A stretch of DNA of 64,000 nucleotides from Salinicoccus sediminis. GTDB taxonomy: Bacteria > Bacillota > Bacilli > Staphylococcales > Salinicoccaceae. Both the position numbers and the translations under genes were made by a program. The DNA is taken from assembly GCF_000986795.1 (NCBI RefSeq), contig NZ_LAYZ01000001.1, forward strand, positions 496,001 through 560,000, written 5' to 3'. The notes beneath the pieces are model-generated. The model was not told where the DNA came from, did no database searches, and saw only the letters and a program-made list of their open reading frames with translations. This document shows, piece after piece, positions 37,526-46,638 of this stretch (its first letter is position 1; every line of letters starts with the position of its first letter).

Positions 37526-38638
37526 TCAGAGCAGTGTTTCTATATCAGTATATTCAAGGTTCTGAGCTTCTGCTACAGCCTTGTATGTCACATGACCTTC
37601 ATACGTATTGAATCCGCCGAGCAGGACAGGATTCTGCCTGGCAGCTTCCCTGTATCCTTTATCGGCAATCTGGAGTCCATAGTTCATCGTTGCGTTGGTG
37701 AGCGCTATCGTGGAAGTACGCGGCACTGCACCCGGCATGTTCGCGACTGCGTAATGGACGACTTCATGCTTCACGTAGATCGGATCATCGTGTGTTGTCA
37801 CTTTATCCGTCGTCTCGAAAATACCACCCTGATCGATTGCGATATCCACAATCACTGAGCCGGCGTTCATCGATTTGATCATGTCTTCCGTAACGAGTTT
37901 CGGCGCTTTGGCCCCCGGTATGAGGACGGCACCGATCACTAAATCGCTTTCTTTCACCGCCTGTGCAATGTTGAGAGGCGATGACATGAGCGTCTGCACA
38001 CTGGCGCCGAACAGATCATCCAGTTCCCTGAGACGTTTCGGGTTGAGGTCCAGAATGGTTACATCGGCACCGAGACCGATTGCCATTTTAGCAGCGTTCG
38101 TACCCGCCATGCCGCCGCCGATGATGGTCACTTTGCCGCGGGAAACACCCGGCACACCACTCAGCAGGATACCTTTTCCGCCGTTGATCTTCTGCAGGTA
38201 CTCTGCTCCGATCTGTGTTGCCATCCGTCCCGCAACTTCACTCATAGGTGAAAGCAGAGGCAGCGAGCCGTCAGGGGCCTGGATCGTTTCATAGGCAATC
38301 GATACGACGTTTTTCTCTAAAAGCGCTTTCGTTAATTCGGTTTCTGGAGCAAGATGAAGATAAGTAAATAAAATCAGGTTCTCTTTAAAGTAGCCAAACT
38401 CCCCGGCAAGCGGTTCCTTGACTTTCACCACCATGTCAGCATTCCATGCTGCAGCTGGGTTTTCAGCGATTTCAGCGCCTGCATCAACATAGTCGGAGTC
38501 ATCAAAATATGAACCGGCTCCCGCGTTCTTTTCAACTTTGACCGTGTGTCCTGCCTTTACAAAAGCATGGACGCCCGCCGGAGTAAGCCCCACACGGCTT
38601 TCATTATTCTTGATTTCTTTTGGAACACCAATAATCAT
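37526..38638 (-). CDS. ald: Alanine dehydrogenase
   Basis: NAD-dependent reversible deamination of L-alanine to pyruvate and ammonia. 370 residues, normal length, forms hexamers. Conserved [16 protein letters not shown] at the N-terminus (pyruvate-binding Arg), catalytic Lys in VVKVKEP, catalytic His in YLHLAPE, NAD-binding [11 protein letters not shown]. The frame extends seven codons upstream, but the ATG at 38638 has AAGGAG at 8 bases. Divergent from uspA. Confidence 0.97.
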   Translation of the reverse strand: MIIGVPKEIKNNESRVGLTPAGVHAFVKAGHTVKVEKNAGAGSYFDDSDYVDAGAEIAENPAAAWNADMVVKVKEPLAGEFGYFKENLILFTYLHLAPETELTKALLEKNVVSIAYETIQAPDGSLPLLSPMSEVAGRMATQIGAEYLQKINGGKGILLSGVPGVSRGKVTIIGGGMAGTNAAKMAIGLGADVTILDLNPKRLRELDDLFGASVQTLMSSPLNIAQAVKESDLVIGAVLIPGAKAPKLVTEDMIKSMNAGSVIVDIAIDQGGIFETTDKVTTHDDPIYVKHEVVHYAVANMPGAVPRTSTIALTNATMNYGLQIADKGYREAARQNPVLLGGFNTYEGHVTYKAVAEAQNLEYTDIETLL

Positions 38639-38714
38639 TGCAATATCTCCTTTCTTCATTGAAGCAATTGTAACACACAGTTAACAAAACCGTCATGAGA
38701 ATTGGTTCACATAA

Positions 38715-38739
38715 GTTATAAATTTTTAAAACGTGGTAT
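38715..38739 (+). promoter_or_regulatory. Possible sigma-B-type promoter of uspA
   Basis: GTTATA at 38715-38720, 13-base spacer, TGGTAT at 38734-38739, compared with the sigma-B pattern GTTTAA-N13-15-GGGTAT. A sigma-A -10 (TATAGT or TATAAA) overlaps, but no good -35 goes with it. General-stress control of a universal stress protein would be natural; this is a pattern match only. Confidence 0.4.
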
Positions 38740-38781
38740 AGTATAAAGAAAGCGATATCACACACGAAAGGGGCAATAATA

Positions 38782-39282
38782 ATGCTTAAGTACAACAACA
38801 TCCTCATTGCAGTAGACGGATCGAGAGAGGCAGAGTGGGCATTCCATAAGGCGATTGAAATTGCCAAGCGTAACGATTCCACACTTTCAGTCATCAATGT
38901 GATTGACACACGGTCATTTGCATCAGTCGAGGCATATGACAGGACCATCTCGCAGCGGGCGAACGATTTTGCACAGAAACTGCTGGACGGCTATGAGGAG
39001 CTGGCTGTGGAAAGAGGCGTCACAGATGTCGTTAAGATCATAGACTACGGTTCTCCAAAAAATATCATACCTAAAAAAGCGGTCAAAAAGACAGGCGCAG
39101 ATCTGATTGCCTGTGGTGCGACCGGTCTTAACGCAGTCGAAAGGTTCATCATCGGTTCCGTTTCCGAAAATATCGTACGCCACGCTCCCTGCGATGTACT
39201 GGTGGTCAGAACGGAAAACCTTCCGGATGATTTCGAACCGGTTGTGGCAACTGAAGAGTTCATGAATGAAAACAAGCAATAA
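38782..39282 (+). CDS. Universal stress protein
   Basis: 166 residues, single UspA domain. ATP-binding pattern is present: NILIAVDGS at the N-terminus and GATGLNAVERFIIGSVSENIV (G-x2-G-x9-G-S) near residues 112-132, so it belongs to the ATP-binding class. Acidic C-terminal tail. AAAGGGG precedes the ATG. Alone on the plus strand between ald and ackA, as in Staphylococcus. Role in stress survival is from the family. Confidence 0.93.
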   Translation: MLKYNNILIAVDGSREAEWAFHKAIEIAKRNDSTLSVINVIDTRSFASVEAYDRTISQRANDFAQKLLDGYEELAVERGVTDVVKIIDYGSPKNIIPKKAVKKTGADLIACGATGLNAVERFIIGSVSENIVRHAPCDVLVVRTENLPDDFEPVVATEEFMNENKQ

Positions 39283-39298
39283 CTGAACTCAGAGGAAA

Positions 39299-39336
39299 TA
39301 AAAAGCGGCCCCGGATCAGCTCCGGGGCCGCTTTTT
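39299..39336. terminator. Bidirectional terminator between uspA and ackA
   Basis: AAAAAGCGGCCCCGGA pairs with TCCGGGGCCGCTTTTT; A-run and T-run on the two sides. Confidence 0.92.
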
Positions 39337-39345
39337 CGCTTTAGA

Positions 39346-40536
39346 TCAGAGTCCTGCGATCTCCATTACATCGCGCGCAATCATCACTTCTTCATTTGTA
39401 GGAATGATGATGATCTTGACCGGTGAATACGGATGATTGATGAATTTCTCCTGTCCGCGTACATCGTTGGATGTCGGGTCGAAATAGACACCCATGAATT
39501 CAAGCCCTTCCAGCACTTTGGCACGCACGATATCGGAGTTCTCCCCGACTCCCGCCGTGAAGATGATTGCATCCAGTCCACCCATGCGTGTCGCATAGGA
39601 GCCCATGTATTTGTGGATCCGTTCACCGAAAACCTCCAGTGCGAGTTCTGCTCTTTCGTTCCCTTTCTGCGCTTCTTTCTCGATATCGCGCAGATCACTG
39701 GAAAATCCGCTCACACCAAGCAGTCCCGATTCCTTGTTCAGGACATTCAGAACTTCCACAGCAGATTTACCCGTCTTTTCCATGATATAGGGGATCAGGG
39801 CCGGGTCGATATTCCCTGAACGGGTCCCCATTGTAACTCCCGCAAGCGGCGTGAAGCCCATGGAAGTATCAATCGATTCGCCGCCTTTTACAGCCGCGAT
39901 GCTCGCACCGTTACCGAGGTGGCAGCTGATGATCCTGAGCTCTTCAAGCGGCCTGTTCATCAGTTCCGATGCTCTCTGGGTGACATACTTGTGGCTGGTG
40001 CCGTGGAATCCATACTTACGGATGCCGTAGTCTTCATAGTAGTTGTACGGCAGACTGTAGAGATAGGAGCTTTCCGGCATTGTCTGGTGGAATGACGTAT
40101 CGAATACCGCAACATGCGGCACATCCGGCAGCTGTTCCCTGAAGGCATTGATGCCCATCAGGTTCGCCGGGTTGTGCAGCGGTGCAAGTTCACTCAGTTT
40201 CTGTATTTCCCTGACGACTTCGTCATCGATCAGCACGGAGCTGTCGAACACTTCACCGCCGTGTACCACACGGTGTCCGCTGGCATCGATATCATTGATA
40301 CTTCTGATGACGCCGTTCTCAACAAGTTTTTCCAGCATGAGGTTGACTGCCTCCTCATGATTTTTAAAGTCCTGATTTATCGTCTTCTTCCCGCCATCCA
40401 CCGTGATGGAGAAGATACCATTATCCAAGCCGATTCTCTCTACGAGTCCCTTGGCTATCTCTTTCTCAGCGGGCATTTCGAACAGCTGGAACTTGAACGA
40501 AGAACTTCCCGCATTTATTGCAATTATTTTAGACAT
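39346..40536 (-). CDS. ackA: Acetate kinase
   Basis: Acetyl-phosphate plus ADP to acetate plus ATP, overflow metabolism. 396 residues, ASKHA fold. [11 protein letters not shown] (7-17), catalytic aspartate in [14 protein letters not shown]-binding [10 protein letters not shown] and GVGENS. CGGGAGG precedes the ATG. Follows the YtxK methyltransferase gene by 17 bases, so shares its transcript. Confidence 0.98.
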   Translation of the reverse strand: MSKIIAINAGSSSFKFQLFEMPAEKEIAKGLVERIGLDNGIFSITVDGGKKTINQDFKNHEEAVNLMLEKLVENGVIRSINDIDASGHRVVHGGEVFDSSVLIDDEVVREIQKLSELAPLHNPANLMGINAFREQLPDVPHVAVFDTSFHQTMPESSYLYSLPYNYYEDYGIRKYGFHGTSHKYVTQRASELMNRPLEELRIISCHLGNGASIAAVKGGESIDTSMGFTPLAGVTMGTRSGNIDPALIPYIMEKTGKSAVEVLNVLNKESGLLGVSGFSSDLRDIEKEAQKGNERAELALEVFGERIHKYMGSYATRMGGLDAIIFTAGVGENSDIVRAKVLEGLEFMGVYFDPTSNDVRGQEKFINHPYSPVKIIIIPTNEEVMIARDVMEIAGL

Positions 40537-40553
40537 GTTTTCCTCCCGATAAC

Positions 40554-41453
40554 TTAATAGTCATTAGCATAGCTATCATACCATGATTCTGTCTGGGCTA
40601 AAAAGTGTTTGAACTGGCCGGCATTCTTGAAGTCCGGTATGTCACCGATCAATACTTCATTGTTCTTGAGAGGTGAAAATTTCTTTTTAAGGACAATGAT
40701 CGATTTCCGCTGATTCTCTGTTTTGAATATGGAATTCGGCAGATTCAGGAACATCAACAGTGTCGCCGATTCGGAAAGGTACTTTTTGATCGTCTCGTTT
40801 TTTTCTTCAAGCATATCCGACGGTACTACAAACACCCCTATACCATCATCTTTAACATAACTCATTGCGCTCTCAAGCATGAGAAGATGCGCGTAGCTCC
40901 GCTCATCCTTGAACGCCGTGGTGAATCCCTCCACCTCGAGCGGATAGTAGCCGACCGGGAGGTCACCGATCGCCGCATCCACCTGCGGCAGCCTGACGGG
41001 TTCTATGATATTCTGCGGATATATATCCATCGGCACTTCAAGATAATCGCACAGGTTCACGTTCATCTGGGCAAGCAGCGGATCCACTTCCACTCCGAAC
41101 AGTTCAGTGTCCTCAATCTGTTCCTTTACTGTCATCGACAGGTGGCCGGTTCCGCTTCCTGCGTCCAGCAGTCTGATCGGGTCCTTGTTGAACAGCTGCA
41201 GCAGGTGGGATATGAAGTAGCCGATTGCATCCGGTGTCAGCTGGTGGTTCGGCTGCACCTTTTCTTCTTTTACATGATAGAGGTAGGCGAATTGGAACGC
41301 TTTCCTCAGATCACTGTAGGAGCCGTCCTTTTCGACACGTATCAACGCCTCTCCCAATGCCTCCAGCCTTGTGGCATCCGGATTGCTCTCAAGCAGACGG
41401 TCCGACTCTTCTATCAGTGCATGATAAACATTTTCCATCTGTGATAATTCCAT
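40554..41453 (-). CDS. ytxK: Class I SAM-dependent methyltransferase, YtxK type
   Basis: 299 residues. SAM-binding motif [13 protein letters not shown] (about 94-105) and acidic loop FGVEVDP. The place of the NPPY motif of N6-adenine methylases is taken by DLPVGYYP, the form usual in this Bacilli family, so the target is not evident. A helical N-terminal domain (1-85) resembles DNA methylase-associated domains. Always close to tpx and ackA in Bacilli. The biological substrate is unknown. Confidence 0.88.
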   Translation of the reverse strand: MELSQMENVYHALIEESDRLLESNPDATRLEALGEALIRVEKDGSYSDLRKAFQFAYLYHVKEEKVQPNHQLTPDAIGYFISHLLQLFNKDPIRLLDAGSGTGHLSMTVKEQIEDTELFGVEVDPLLAQMNVNLCDYLEVPMDIYPQNIIEPVRLPQVDAAIGDLPVGYYPLEVEGFTTAFKDERSYAHLLMLESAMSYVKDDGIGVFVVPSDMLEEKNETIKKYLSESATLLMFLNLPNSIFKTENQRKSIIVLKKKFSPLKNNEVLIGDIPDFKNAGQFKHFLAQTESWYDSYANDY

Positions 41454-41475
41454 TTAGATCCCTCATTAAACATAA

Positions 41476-41504
41476 AATAGGGACTGCCCCGCTCGGACAG
41501 TCCA
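41476..41504 (-). terminator. Terminator after tpx
   Basis: GGACTG pairs with CAGTCC around a GC-rich 11-base loop; ATTTTAT follows on the minus strand. A moderate terminator, 22 bases after tpx. Confidence 0.65.
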
Positions 41505-41526
41505 GACAAATCATTATACTATTATA

Positions 41527-42024
41527 TTATATAGATTCCAATGCTTCAATCGCTTTGTCATAATTCGGATGATCCGTACCTTCCGGCACATACTCCACAT
41601 AGACGACTTTGTTGTTCTCATCAATGACGAACACGCTGCGTGCGAGCAGTCTGAGCTCCTCCATGACGACGCCGTAGTTCCTGCCAAAGGAAAGATCCTT
41701 ATGGTCACTCAGAGTCACCGCATTGTCCAATCCTTCATCCGCGGACCATCTCTTCTGGGCAAAAGGAAGGTCATTAGAGATCGTCAGTACAGCTGTGTTA
41801 TCAACATCCGCAACCCTTTCGTTGAATGTCTTGGTCTGAGTGCTGCATACCCCTGTATCAATTGACGGTATGACACTGATCAGCTTTTTCTTACCATCAT
41901 AGTCGCTGAGCTTTACTTCTGAGAGATCGGTATCCAAAACTGAAAAATCCGGTGCCTGGTCCCCGACCTTCACTTCGTCACCGATCAATGTCATAGGGTT
42001 ACCTTTGAATGTTACTTTAGCCAT
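41527..42024 (-). CDS. tpx: Thiol peroxidase (Tpx) lacking the resolving cysteine
   Basis: Peroxiredoxin that reduces peroxides. 165 residues from ATG 42024 (the frame reaches four codons further, onto the AGGAGG). Peroxidatic Cys60 is present in [12 protein letters not shown]. The resolving cysteine, which follows FAQKRW in typical Tpx, is replaced by Ser94 (codon TCC), and C60 is the only cysteine in the protein. It would have to work as a one-cysteine enzyme resolved by another thiol. Overlaps the end of the RDD gene by 8 bases. Confidence 0.95.
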   Translation of the reverse strand: MAKVTFKGNPMTLIGDEVKVGDQAPDFSVLDTDLSEVKLSDYDGKKKLISVIPSIDTGVCSTQTKTFNERVADVDNTAVLTISNDLPFAQKRWSADEGLDNAVTLSDHKDLSFGRNYGVVMEELRLLARSVFVIDENNKVVYVEYVPEGTDHPNYDKAIEALESI

Positions 42025-42595
42025 TTTGTAGATCATCCTCCTGATAATTGTTATCTCCGTTACCTGTTTCCCTGTACATACGCGCTTTAATCATATTTTT
42101 ATAACCCTGATAATCATTCTTCACCACATAGGTGTCTGCGAAGAAATCATGCAGACCGATTTTGTTTTTAGTGAATATGATCATCAGGTAGGGTATATAG
42201 GCGAGCGTATTATTGATATACCGTCCCACAAGCTCCCGGTACAGCACCTGCATGAAACCGAGTCCTCCGCCGTCCTTGTCGATTACGCTGATGCCCGTAA
42301 TCATCTTCCCCAGTGTCTGGCGGAAGAAATAGGTCATCAGTACGAAGTAAAGGAAGTAGAGCAGCCCTGAAGCGATATTTTCCACACTGAATATCGGCAG
42401 CCATAAATGCAAGTCTTTGATACCGAACATGCCGAGCACCGGGTAGATGAGAATCTGTGAAGCTGACCAGATTAAGACCACATCAATGATGTAGCTGACC
42501 AGCCGGGTGAAGAAGTGGGCTGTGACCATGTGATCAAGCTTGTCCATAAGCGTCTCACTTCCGGCGCCGGGCTGGTACCTTGTAGTATGTTCCAT
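42017..42595 (-). CDS. RDD-family membrane protein (YteJ-like)
   Basis: 192 residues with the RDD pattern: three membrane helices (about 32-55, 75-97, and one around 120-142), an Arg at the start of the first ([13 protein letters not shown]) and the [14 protein letters not shown] loop. Role unknown; some RDD proteins exchange ions. AGTAGGGGGG before the ATG. Lies between sppA and tpx, as in Bacillus (sppA-yteJ). Confidence 0.87.
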   Translation of the reverse strand: MEHTTRYQPGAGSETLMDKLDHMVTAHFFTRLVSYIIDVVLIWSASQILIYPVLGMFGIKDLHLWLPIFSVENIASGLLYFLYFVLMTYFFRQTLGKMITGISVIDKDGGGLGFMQVLYRELVGRYINNTLAYIPYLMIIFTKNKIGLHDFFADTYVVKNDYQGYKNMIKARMYRETGNGDNNYQEDDLQNG

Positions 42596-42606
42596 CTGTA
42601 TCCCCC

Positions 42607-43608
42607 CTACTTCTCATACAGATACATAGGCGTCATGCCCTGTCTGTTGTCCAGTAAAGATTCGATCTTTTCGATGTCGCTTCTGCCTGTTATGTCAGAC
42701 AGCAGGCTTTTGGCTTTATAGCTTAATGAGAAGTTATTCTGACCGTTATAGCCGTATTCGATAACCTGTGGATTGCCGCCAATTTCCTCTTCCAATGCTC
42801 TCATGGCATCCTCAAAGTAGCCCATCTGGTCGACGAGACCATTCTCCATTGCGTCTTCACCCATATAGATGCGGCCGTCGGCCAGGTTCTTGACTTCCTC
42901 GTCGCTCATGTCCCGGCCTTCAGCAACTACGTCGACAAAATCCTGATACATGTCATCGACCATGCTCTGCACGTACTCTGTCTCCTCTTCGGTGGGGTCC
43001 CTGTGTCCGCCGAGCATCTCTTTCATGTCACCACTCGCATAAGTTTCGAATTCCACTCCGAAATCCTCCGCCAGCTGGCTGTAGTTGATGCTCTGCATGA
43101 TGACACCGATTGATCCGGTCATCGTCTCATTGGAAGCGAATATCTGATCAGCAGGCGCGGAAACATAGTATCCGCCGGAAGCTGCCATGCCTCCCATCGA
43201 GCTGTAGACCGTCTTCCCGGCCTCTTTGATCTGCTGCAGATATTTATGGATTTCAGCACTTTCGTAGACTCCGCCCCCCGGTGAGTTCACATTGAGCATG
43301 ACTCCCTTTATCGTGTCATCATCGAGGATCTGCTTGAGCGATTCGATCACAAGCGTATGGTTATACCCCTGTGACTGGAACATGCCCGGCTGTTCCCCCG
43401 AATCCATGATGGTGCCTTCAATATTGACCACTGCGATCCTGTTTGCTGCATCACCCTCTTCCATCACAGTTGAAGGCGGAAATTCACCGCCTGAGAATTC
43501 ACTGAATACATCTTCCCAGTCGCTTGCCCACATGGCGTTGAAAACAGAGGCCACGACACCGAACACGAGAAGCGCCAGTGCGATTACAACCGCTATGATA
43601 CGTTTCAA
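42607..43608 (-). CDS. sppA: Signal peptide peptidase SppA (short, Gram-positive type)
   Basis: Membrane-anchored serine/lysine protease that degrades cleaved signal peptides. 333 residues; N-terminal signal anchor (MKRIIAVVIALALLVFGVVA). Nucleophile serine in GGMAASGGYYVSA, general-base lysine in YASGDMKEMLG, SPGGGVYESAEI oxyanion region. Start TTG at 43608 with AAAGGA upstream. Operon sppA-RDD-tpx. Confidence 0.95.
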   Translation of the reverse strand: MKRIIAVVIALALLVFGVVASVFNAMWASDWEDVFSEFSGGEFPPSTVMEEGDAANRIAVVNIEGTIMDSGEQPGMFQSQGYNHTLVIESLKQILDDDTIKGVMLNVNSPGGGVYESAEIHKYLQQIKEAGKTVYSSMGGMAASGGYYVSAPADQIFASNETMTGSIGVIMQSINYSQLAEDFGVEFETYASGDMKEMLGGHRDPTEEETEYVQSMVDDMYQDFVDVVAEGRDMSDEEVKNLADGRIYMGEDAMENGLVDQMGYFEDAMRALEEEIGGNPQVIEYGYNGQNNFSLSYKAKSLLSDITGRSDIEKIESLLDNRQGMTPMYLYEK

Positions 43609-43648
43609 AAAATCAGTCCTTTCCTATGTAGTACATTCATTTATAATG

Positions 43649-43674
43649 ATACCATAGAGCGGATAAATTATAAC
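43649..43674 (-). promoter_or_regulatory. Possible sigma-B-type promoter of sppA
   Basis: On the minus strand GTTATA (43669-43674), 14-base spacer, TGGTAT (43649-43654). Close to the sigma-B pattern; not proven. Confidence 0.35.
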
Positions 43675-43752
43675 GTAACGCCACCCACGTTCAAAAAACA
43701 GAAAAATTGCGGCAGCCGTTATACGCGTGTGTCCCTGATGGGTCGCTGAATT

Positions 43753-43777
43753 GTTAAACCGGCACGATCTGTGGTAT
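43753..43777 (+). promoter_or_regulatory. Possible sigma-B-type promoter of the NAD kinase gene
   Basis: GTTAAA at 43753-43758, 13-base spacer, TGGTAT at 43772-43777. A sigma-A reading (TTGTTA, 18 bases, TATAAA) is also possible on the same bases. Confidence 0.4.
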
Positions 43778-43836
43778 AAAAGGATTAGATGGCAGAAAAG
43801 GATAGGCTAGACAAATAGTATTTAGGAGTGAACGGT

Positions 43837-44643
43837 TTGAACAACAACATTTATAAGACAGTATATTTCTTTGCTCCGCACGGCGAAGAGACCAGGGAAG
43901 TGCACGATGAGCTGTCTGATATTTTCTCAAGACACGGCATCGAAGAAGTGGCAGCAAGTGATGATGCAGATATCATCGCATCCATCGGCGGTGACGGCGA
44001 ATTCCTTCAGTCGGTCAGGAAGAACAACTTCCGGGATGACTGCGTCTATCTTGGAATTGCCGTAGATGATGCAAACTATTTTTATGTTGATTTCCACTAC
44101 CGGGATATAAAAACACTCGAAGAGGCGATCGATCAGGATAATCTGGATGTGCGCAATTATCCGCTTCTCGAAGTCAGCATCAATGACAATAAGCCAAGCT
44201 ACTGCCTCAATGAATTCACACTGCGCTCAAGCATTGTCAAAACCATCAAAATGGATGTCTACATCAATGATTTCCTGTTCGAACAGTTTAACGGGGACGG
44301 CATTCTCGTCGCCACACCGACAGGCTCGACAGGCTACAACAAATCACTCGGCGGCTCGGTCATTGATCCGCTCATCCACGCGATGCAGGTGACGGAACTT
44401 GCAAGTGTCAACAACAATACCCACAGGACACTCGGCACGAGCTTCCTTCTGAACAAGGAAAGACCGCTGACCCTGCTCATTGACAAAAATCTGGATTACT
44501 ATCCGATCATGTCACTCGATAACGAAGCGATAAGCGTACGCAATACGGAAAAAGTCGAGGTGTCGATCAGTGACAAACTGATCAAGACGCTGAAACTGAA
44601 GGACAATACATTCTGGCATAAAGCACAAAGAAACTTCCTCTGA
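43837..44643 (+). CDS. NAD kinase, second (YtdI/NadK2) type
   Basis: ATP-dependent phosphorylation of NAD to NADP. 268 residues. Signature SIGGDGEFLQ (GGDG loop), LNEFTLRSS (NE motif) and PTGSTGYNKSLGG. The open frame can begin at GTG 43828, but that codon overlaps AGGAG; TTG at 43837 is 8 bases after it and is preferred. The position after sppA (divergent) is that of the second NAD kinase of B. subtilis, so a separate ppnK is expected elsewhere. Confidence 0.92.
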   Translation: MNNNIYKTVYFFAPHGEETREVHDELSDIFSRHGIEEVAASDDADIIASIGGDGEFLQSVRKNNFRDDCVYLGIAVDDANYFYVDFHYRDIKTLEEAIDQDNLDVRNYPLLEVSINDNKPSYCLNEFTLRSSIVKTIKMDVYINDFLFEQFNGDGILVATPTGSTGYNKSLGGSVIDPLIHAMQVTELASVNNNTHRTLGTSFLLNKERPLTLLIDKNLDYYPIMSLDNEAISVRNTEKVEVSISDKLIKTLKLKDNTFWHKAQRNFL

Positions 44644-44666
44644 ATCCAGAGGAAGCTTCTTTTTTA
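44634..44666 (+). terminator. Terminator of the NAD kinase gene, overlapping its stop codon
   Basis: CTTCCTCTG pairs with CAGAGGAAG around AATC; TCTTTTTT follows. The 5' arm carries the last two codons and the TGA. Confidence 0.88.
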
Positions 44667-44668
44667 TC

Positions 44669-45430
44669 TCATGAGAGAAAATCATATATATTTTTCAGTA
44701 TCAGTATACTGGTGACAATGATGAACAGCGCCCTTACATATCCCACTCCCTTTGAGATTGCAAGATGGGCGCCGGCGTATGAACCAAGCACCATGCTCGC
44801 CGCCATGGCCAGTCCATAGGTATAATTCACTTCACCCATCATGATGAAGAGCAGCAGCGCACCGATGTTGCTGCCGAAGTTCAGCACTTTGGCGTTGCCC
44901 GCCGCCCTGAGGAAATCAAAGCCGGTGAAAAGCATGAGGAACAGAAGGAATGACCCTGTGCCGCCGCCCATGAAGCCGTCATAGAACCCGATGAGGATGA
45001 CAAATACTATCAGTATGACAACCTTGCGCTTTGAAGGTACATTTTCCTTTTCTATTGCACCCCAGTCCTTCTTGAACAATGTATAGACAAGGACGATGAT
45101 CAGCATGACCAGCACCAGCGGCTTCAGAACTTCACCGGGCAGCCTCACTGCGATGAAGGCGCCGGCTATGGAAACGAGGACACTTACAGGAAACAGTTTC
45201 ATCATCCTTCTGAAGTCCACATTCCTCGATCTGAGGAATTTCATGGAACTGGTGAACGACCCGAATGCAGATGCGAGTTTATTGGTCCCGAGGGCAGTTG
45301 CCGGTGACATGCCGGTTGCGAGGAGTGCCGGGATGGATATCAGGCCGCCCCCGCCCACCACGGCATCGATGAAGGCGGCTATGAAGCCGAGCACAATGAT
45401 CAGCAGCAGGACTGACAGTTCAAATTCCAT
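44669..45430 (-). CDS. TSUP-family (TauE/SafE) membrane transporter
   Basis: 253 residues, eight hydrophobic segments in two halves, each opening with the family pattern: FIDAVVGGGGLISIPALLATGMSP-type near residue 20 and YDGFMGGGTGSFLL near 155. Members export sulfite, sulfoacetate or other organosulfur anions; the substrate is not predictable here. Follows thiI by 8 bases, so it may ride on the sulfur-transfer operon. RBS weak (TAGGCCGAG). Confidence 0.88.
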   Translation of the reverse strand: MEFELSVLLLIIVLGFIAAFIDAVVGGGGLISIPALLATGMSPATALGTNKLASAFGSFTSSMKFLRSRNVDFRRMMKLFPVSVLVSIAGAFIAVRLPGEVLKPLVLVMLIIVLVYTLFKKDWGAIEKENVPSKRKVVILIVFVILIGFYDGFMGGGTGSFLLFLMLFTGFDFLRAAGNAKVLNFGSNIGALLLFIMMGEVNYTYGLAMAASMVLGSYAGAHLAISKGVGYVRALFIIVTSILILKNIYDFLS

Positions 45431-45438
45431 GGCTCGGC

Positions 45439-46638
45439 CTACAGCAGCGAATCGAACGTATCAGAATCTTCTTTTGCATTCGGTTCATAAATTTCTATAT
45501 TTTCAAGCGCCCTGTCGATCATCGGATCGAAATCGACATTCGATTCGAACTTGAGCACCTTGTCCAGCGCCGGTCTTGTCTTCGGCGCCTTCGGCTTGAA
45601 TATCGTACAGCAGTCTTCAAACGGCATGATGGATGTTTCATACGTATCATATTCTTTTGCTTTTTTGACGATGTCATTCTTTTCAAGCGTCAGCAGCGGA
45701 CGCAGGACGGGAAAGCTTGTCACTGCATTGATTGCATGCATGCTGGTGAGTGTCTGGGAGGCAACCTGACCGAGGTTCTCACCGTTTACCACTGCCTGGG
45801 CATCTATCTTTTCAGCCAGTTTTTCCGTAAGCCTCAACATGACACGGCGCGTTGAGGTCATGGATATGTTATCCGGAATCTTATCATACAGAGTGGTCTG
45901 CAGTTCGGTGAAAGGTATGATGTGAAGTCTGATATCCACACCGGTGCGCTCTGACATGATATCGATCAGCTGCTTGACCTTATCCGTCGCCTGCATGCTC
46001 GTATACGGCGGGGAATGGAAATGGATCGCTTCCAGTTCCACGCCTTTCTTCATGATTTCAAAACCTGCCACCGGGGAATCTATGCCGCCGGAAAGCATGA
46101 GGAGTGCCCTGCCCCCCGTGCCGGCCGGCAGGCCCCCGACGCAGCTGATTACATCATGGTACATATAGATGGCGTCAAGGCGCACTTCGACCATGACCTT
46201 ATAGTCGGGCTCCCTGACATCGACCCTGATATCCTCAGTGTTTTTGAGCAGCAGTCCGCCAAGCATATCCTGGATATCGAATGTTTTCAGGTGAAACGCC
46301 TTATCCGCACGCTTGACTTCTATCTTGAACGAACTTCCCGGTTTGAAGTCCGCGGCAAACTTAAGAGCCGTCTCTTTCATCGCCTCTTCAGTCCTGTCCA
46401 TTTTCACAACCGGGGATACGCTCAGGATGCCGGTCACATGCCTCAGTCTCTCCATCACTTCATATGGATCGGCTTCGAATAGTTCGATGTAAGCGCGGTC
46501 CCTGTTCGCCCTCACTCTGACGTCAAGACCTTCAAGGGCACGGATCATCGTCTTTCTGATTGCATTGACGAACATCTTCCTGTTTTTCGTCTTCAGGGTC
46601 AGCTCACCATATCTCACTAAAATGTGGTCGTATTTCAT
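45439..46638 (-). CDS. thiI: tRNA 4-thiouridine synthetase ThiI
   Basis: Adenylates U8 of tRNA and inserts sulfur; in Bacillus-type organisms the partner desulfurase supplies persulfide. 399 residues: N-terminal ferredoxin-like and THUMP domains (about 1-165), then the PP-loop domain (LMLSGGIDSPVAG, about 180-192) with conserved cysteines in EDCCTIFKPK. No C-terminal rhodanese domain, as usual for Gram-positives. Start overlaps the desulfurase stop (ATGA). Confidence 0.97.
   Translation of the reverse strand: MKYDHILVRYGELTLKTKNRKMFVNAIRKTMIRALEGLDVRVRANRDRAYIELFEADPYEVMERLRHVTGILSVSPVVKMDRTEEAMKETALKFAADFKPGSSFKIEVKRADKAFHLKTFDIQDMLGGLLLKNTEDIRVDVREPDYKVMVEVRLDAIYMYHDVISCVGGLPAGTGGRALLMLSGGIDSPVAGFEIMKKGVELEAIHFHSPPYTSMQATDKVKQLIDIMSERTGVDIRLHIIPFTELQTTLYDKIPDNISMTSTRRVMLRLTEKLAEKIDAQAVVNGENLGQVASQTLTSMHAINAVTSFPVLRPLLTLEKNDIVKKAKEYDTYETSIMPFEDCCTIFKPKAPKTRPALDKVLKFESNVDFDPMIDRALENIEIYEPNAKEDSDTFDSLL

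Noticed and set aside
42017-42036. Longer Tpx beginning at 42036
   Set aside because: That ATG touches the AGGAGG directly, leaving no spacing; the next ATG gives the family N-terminus.
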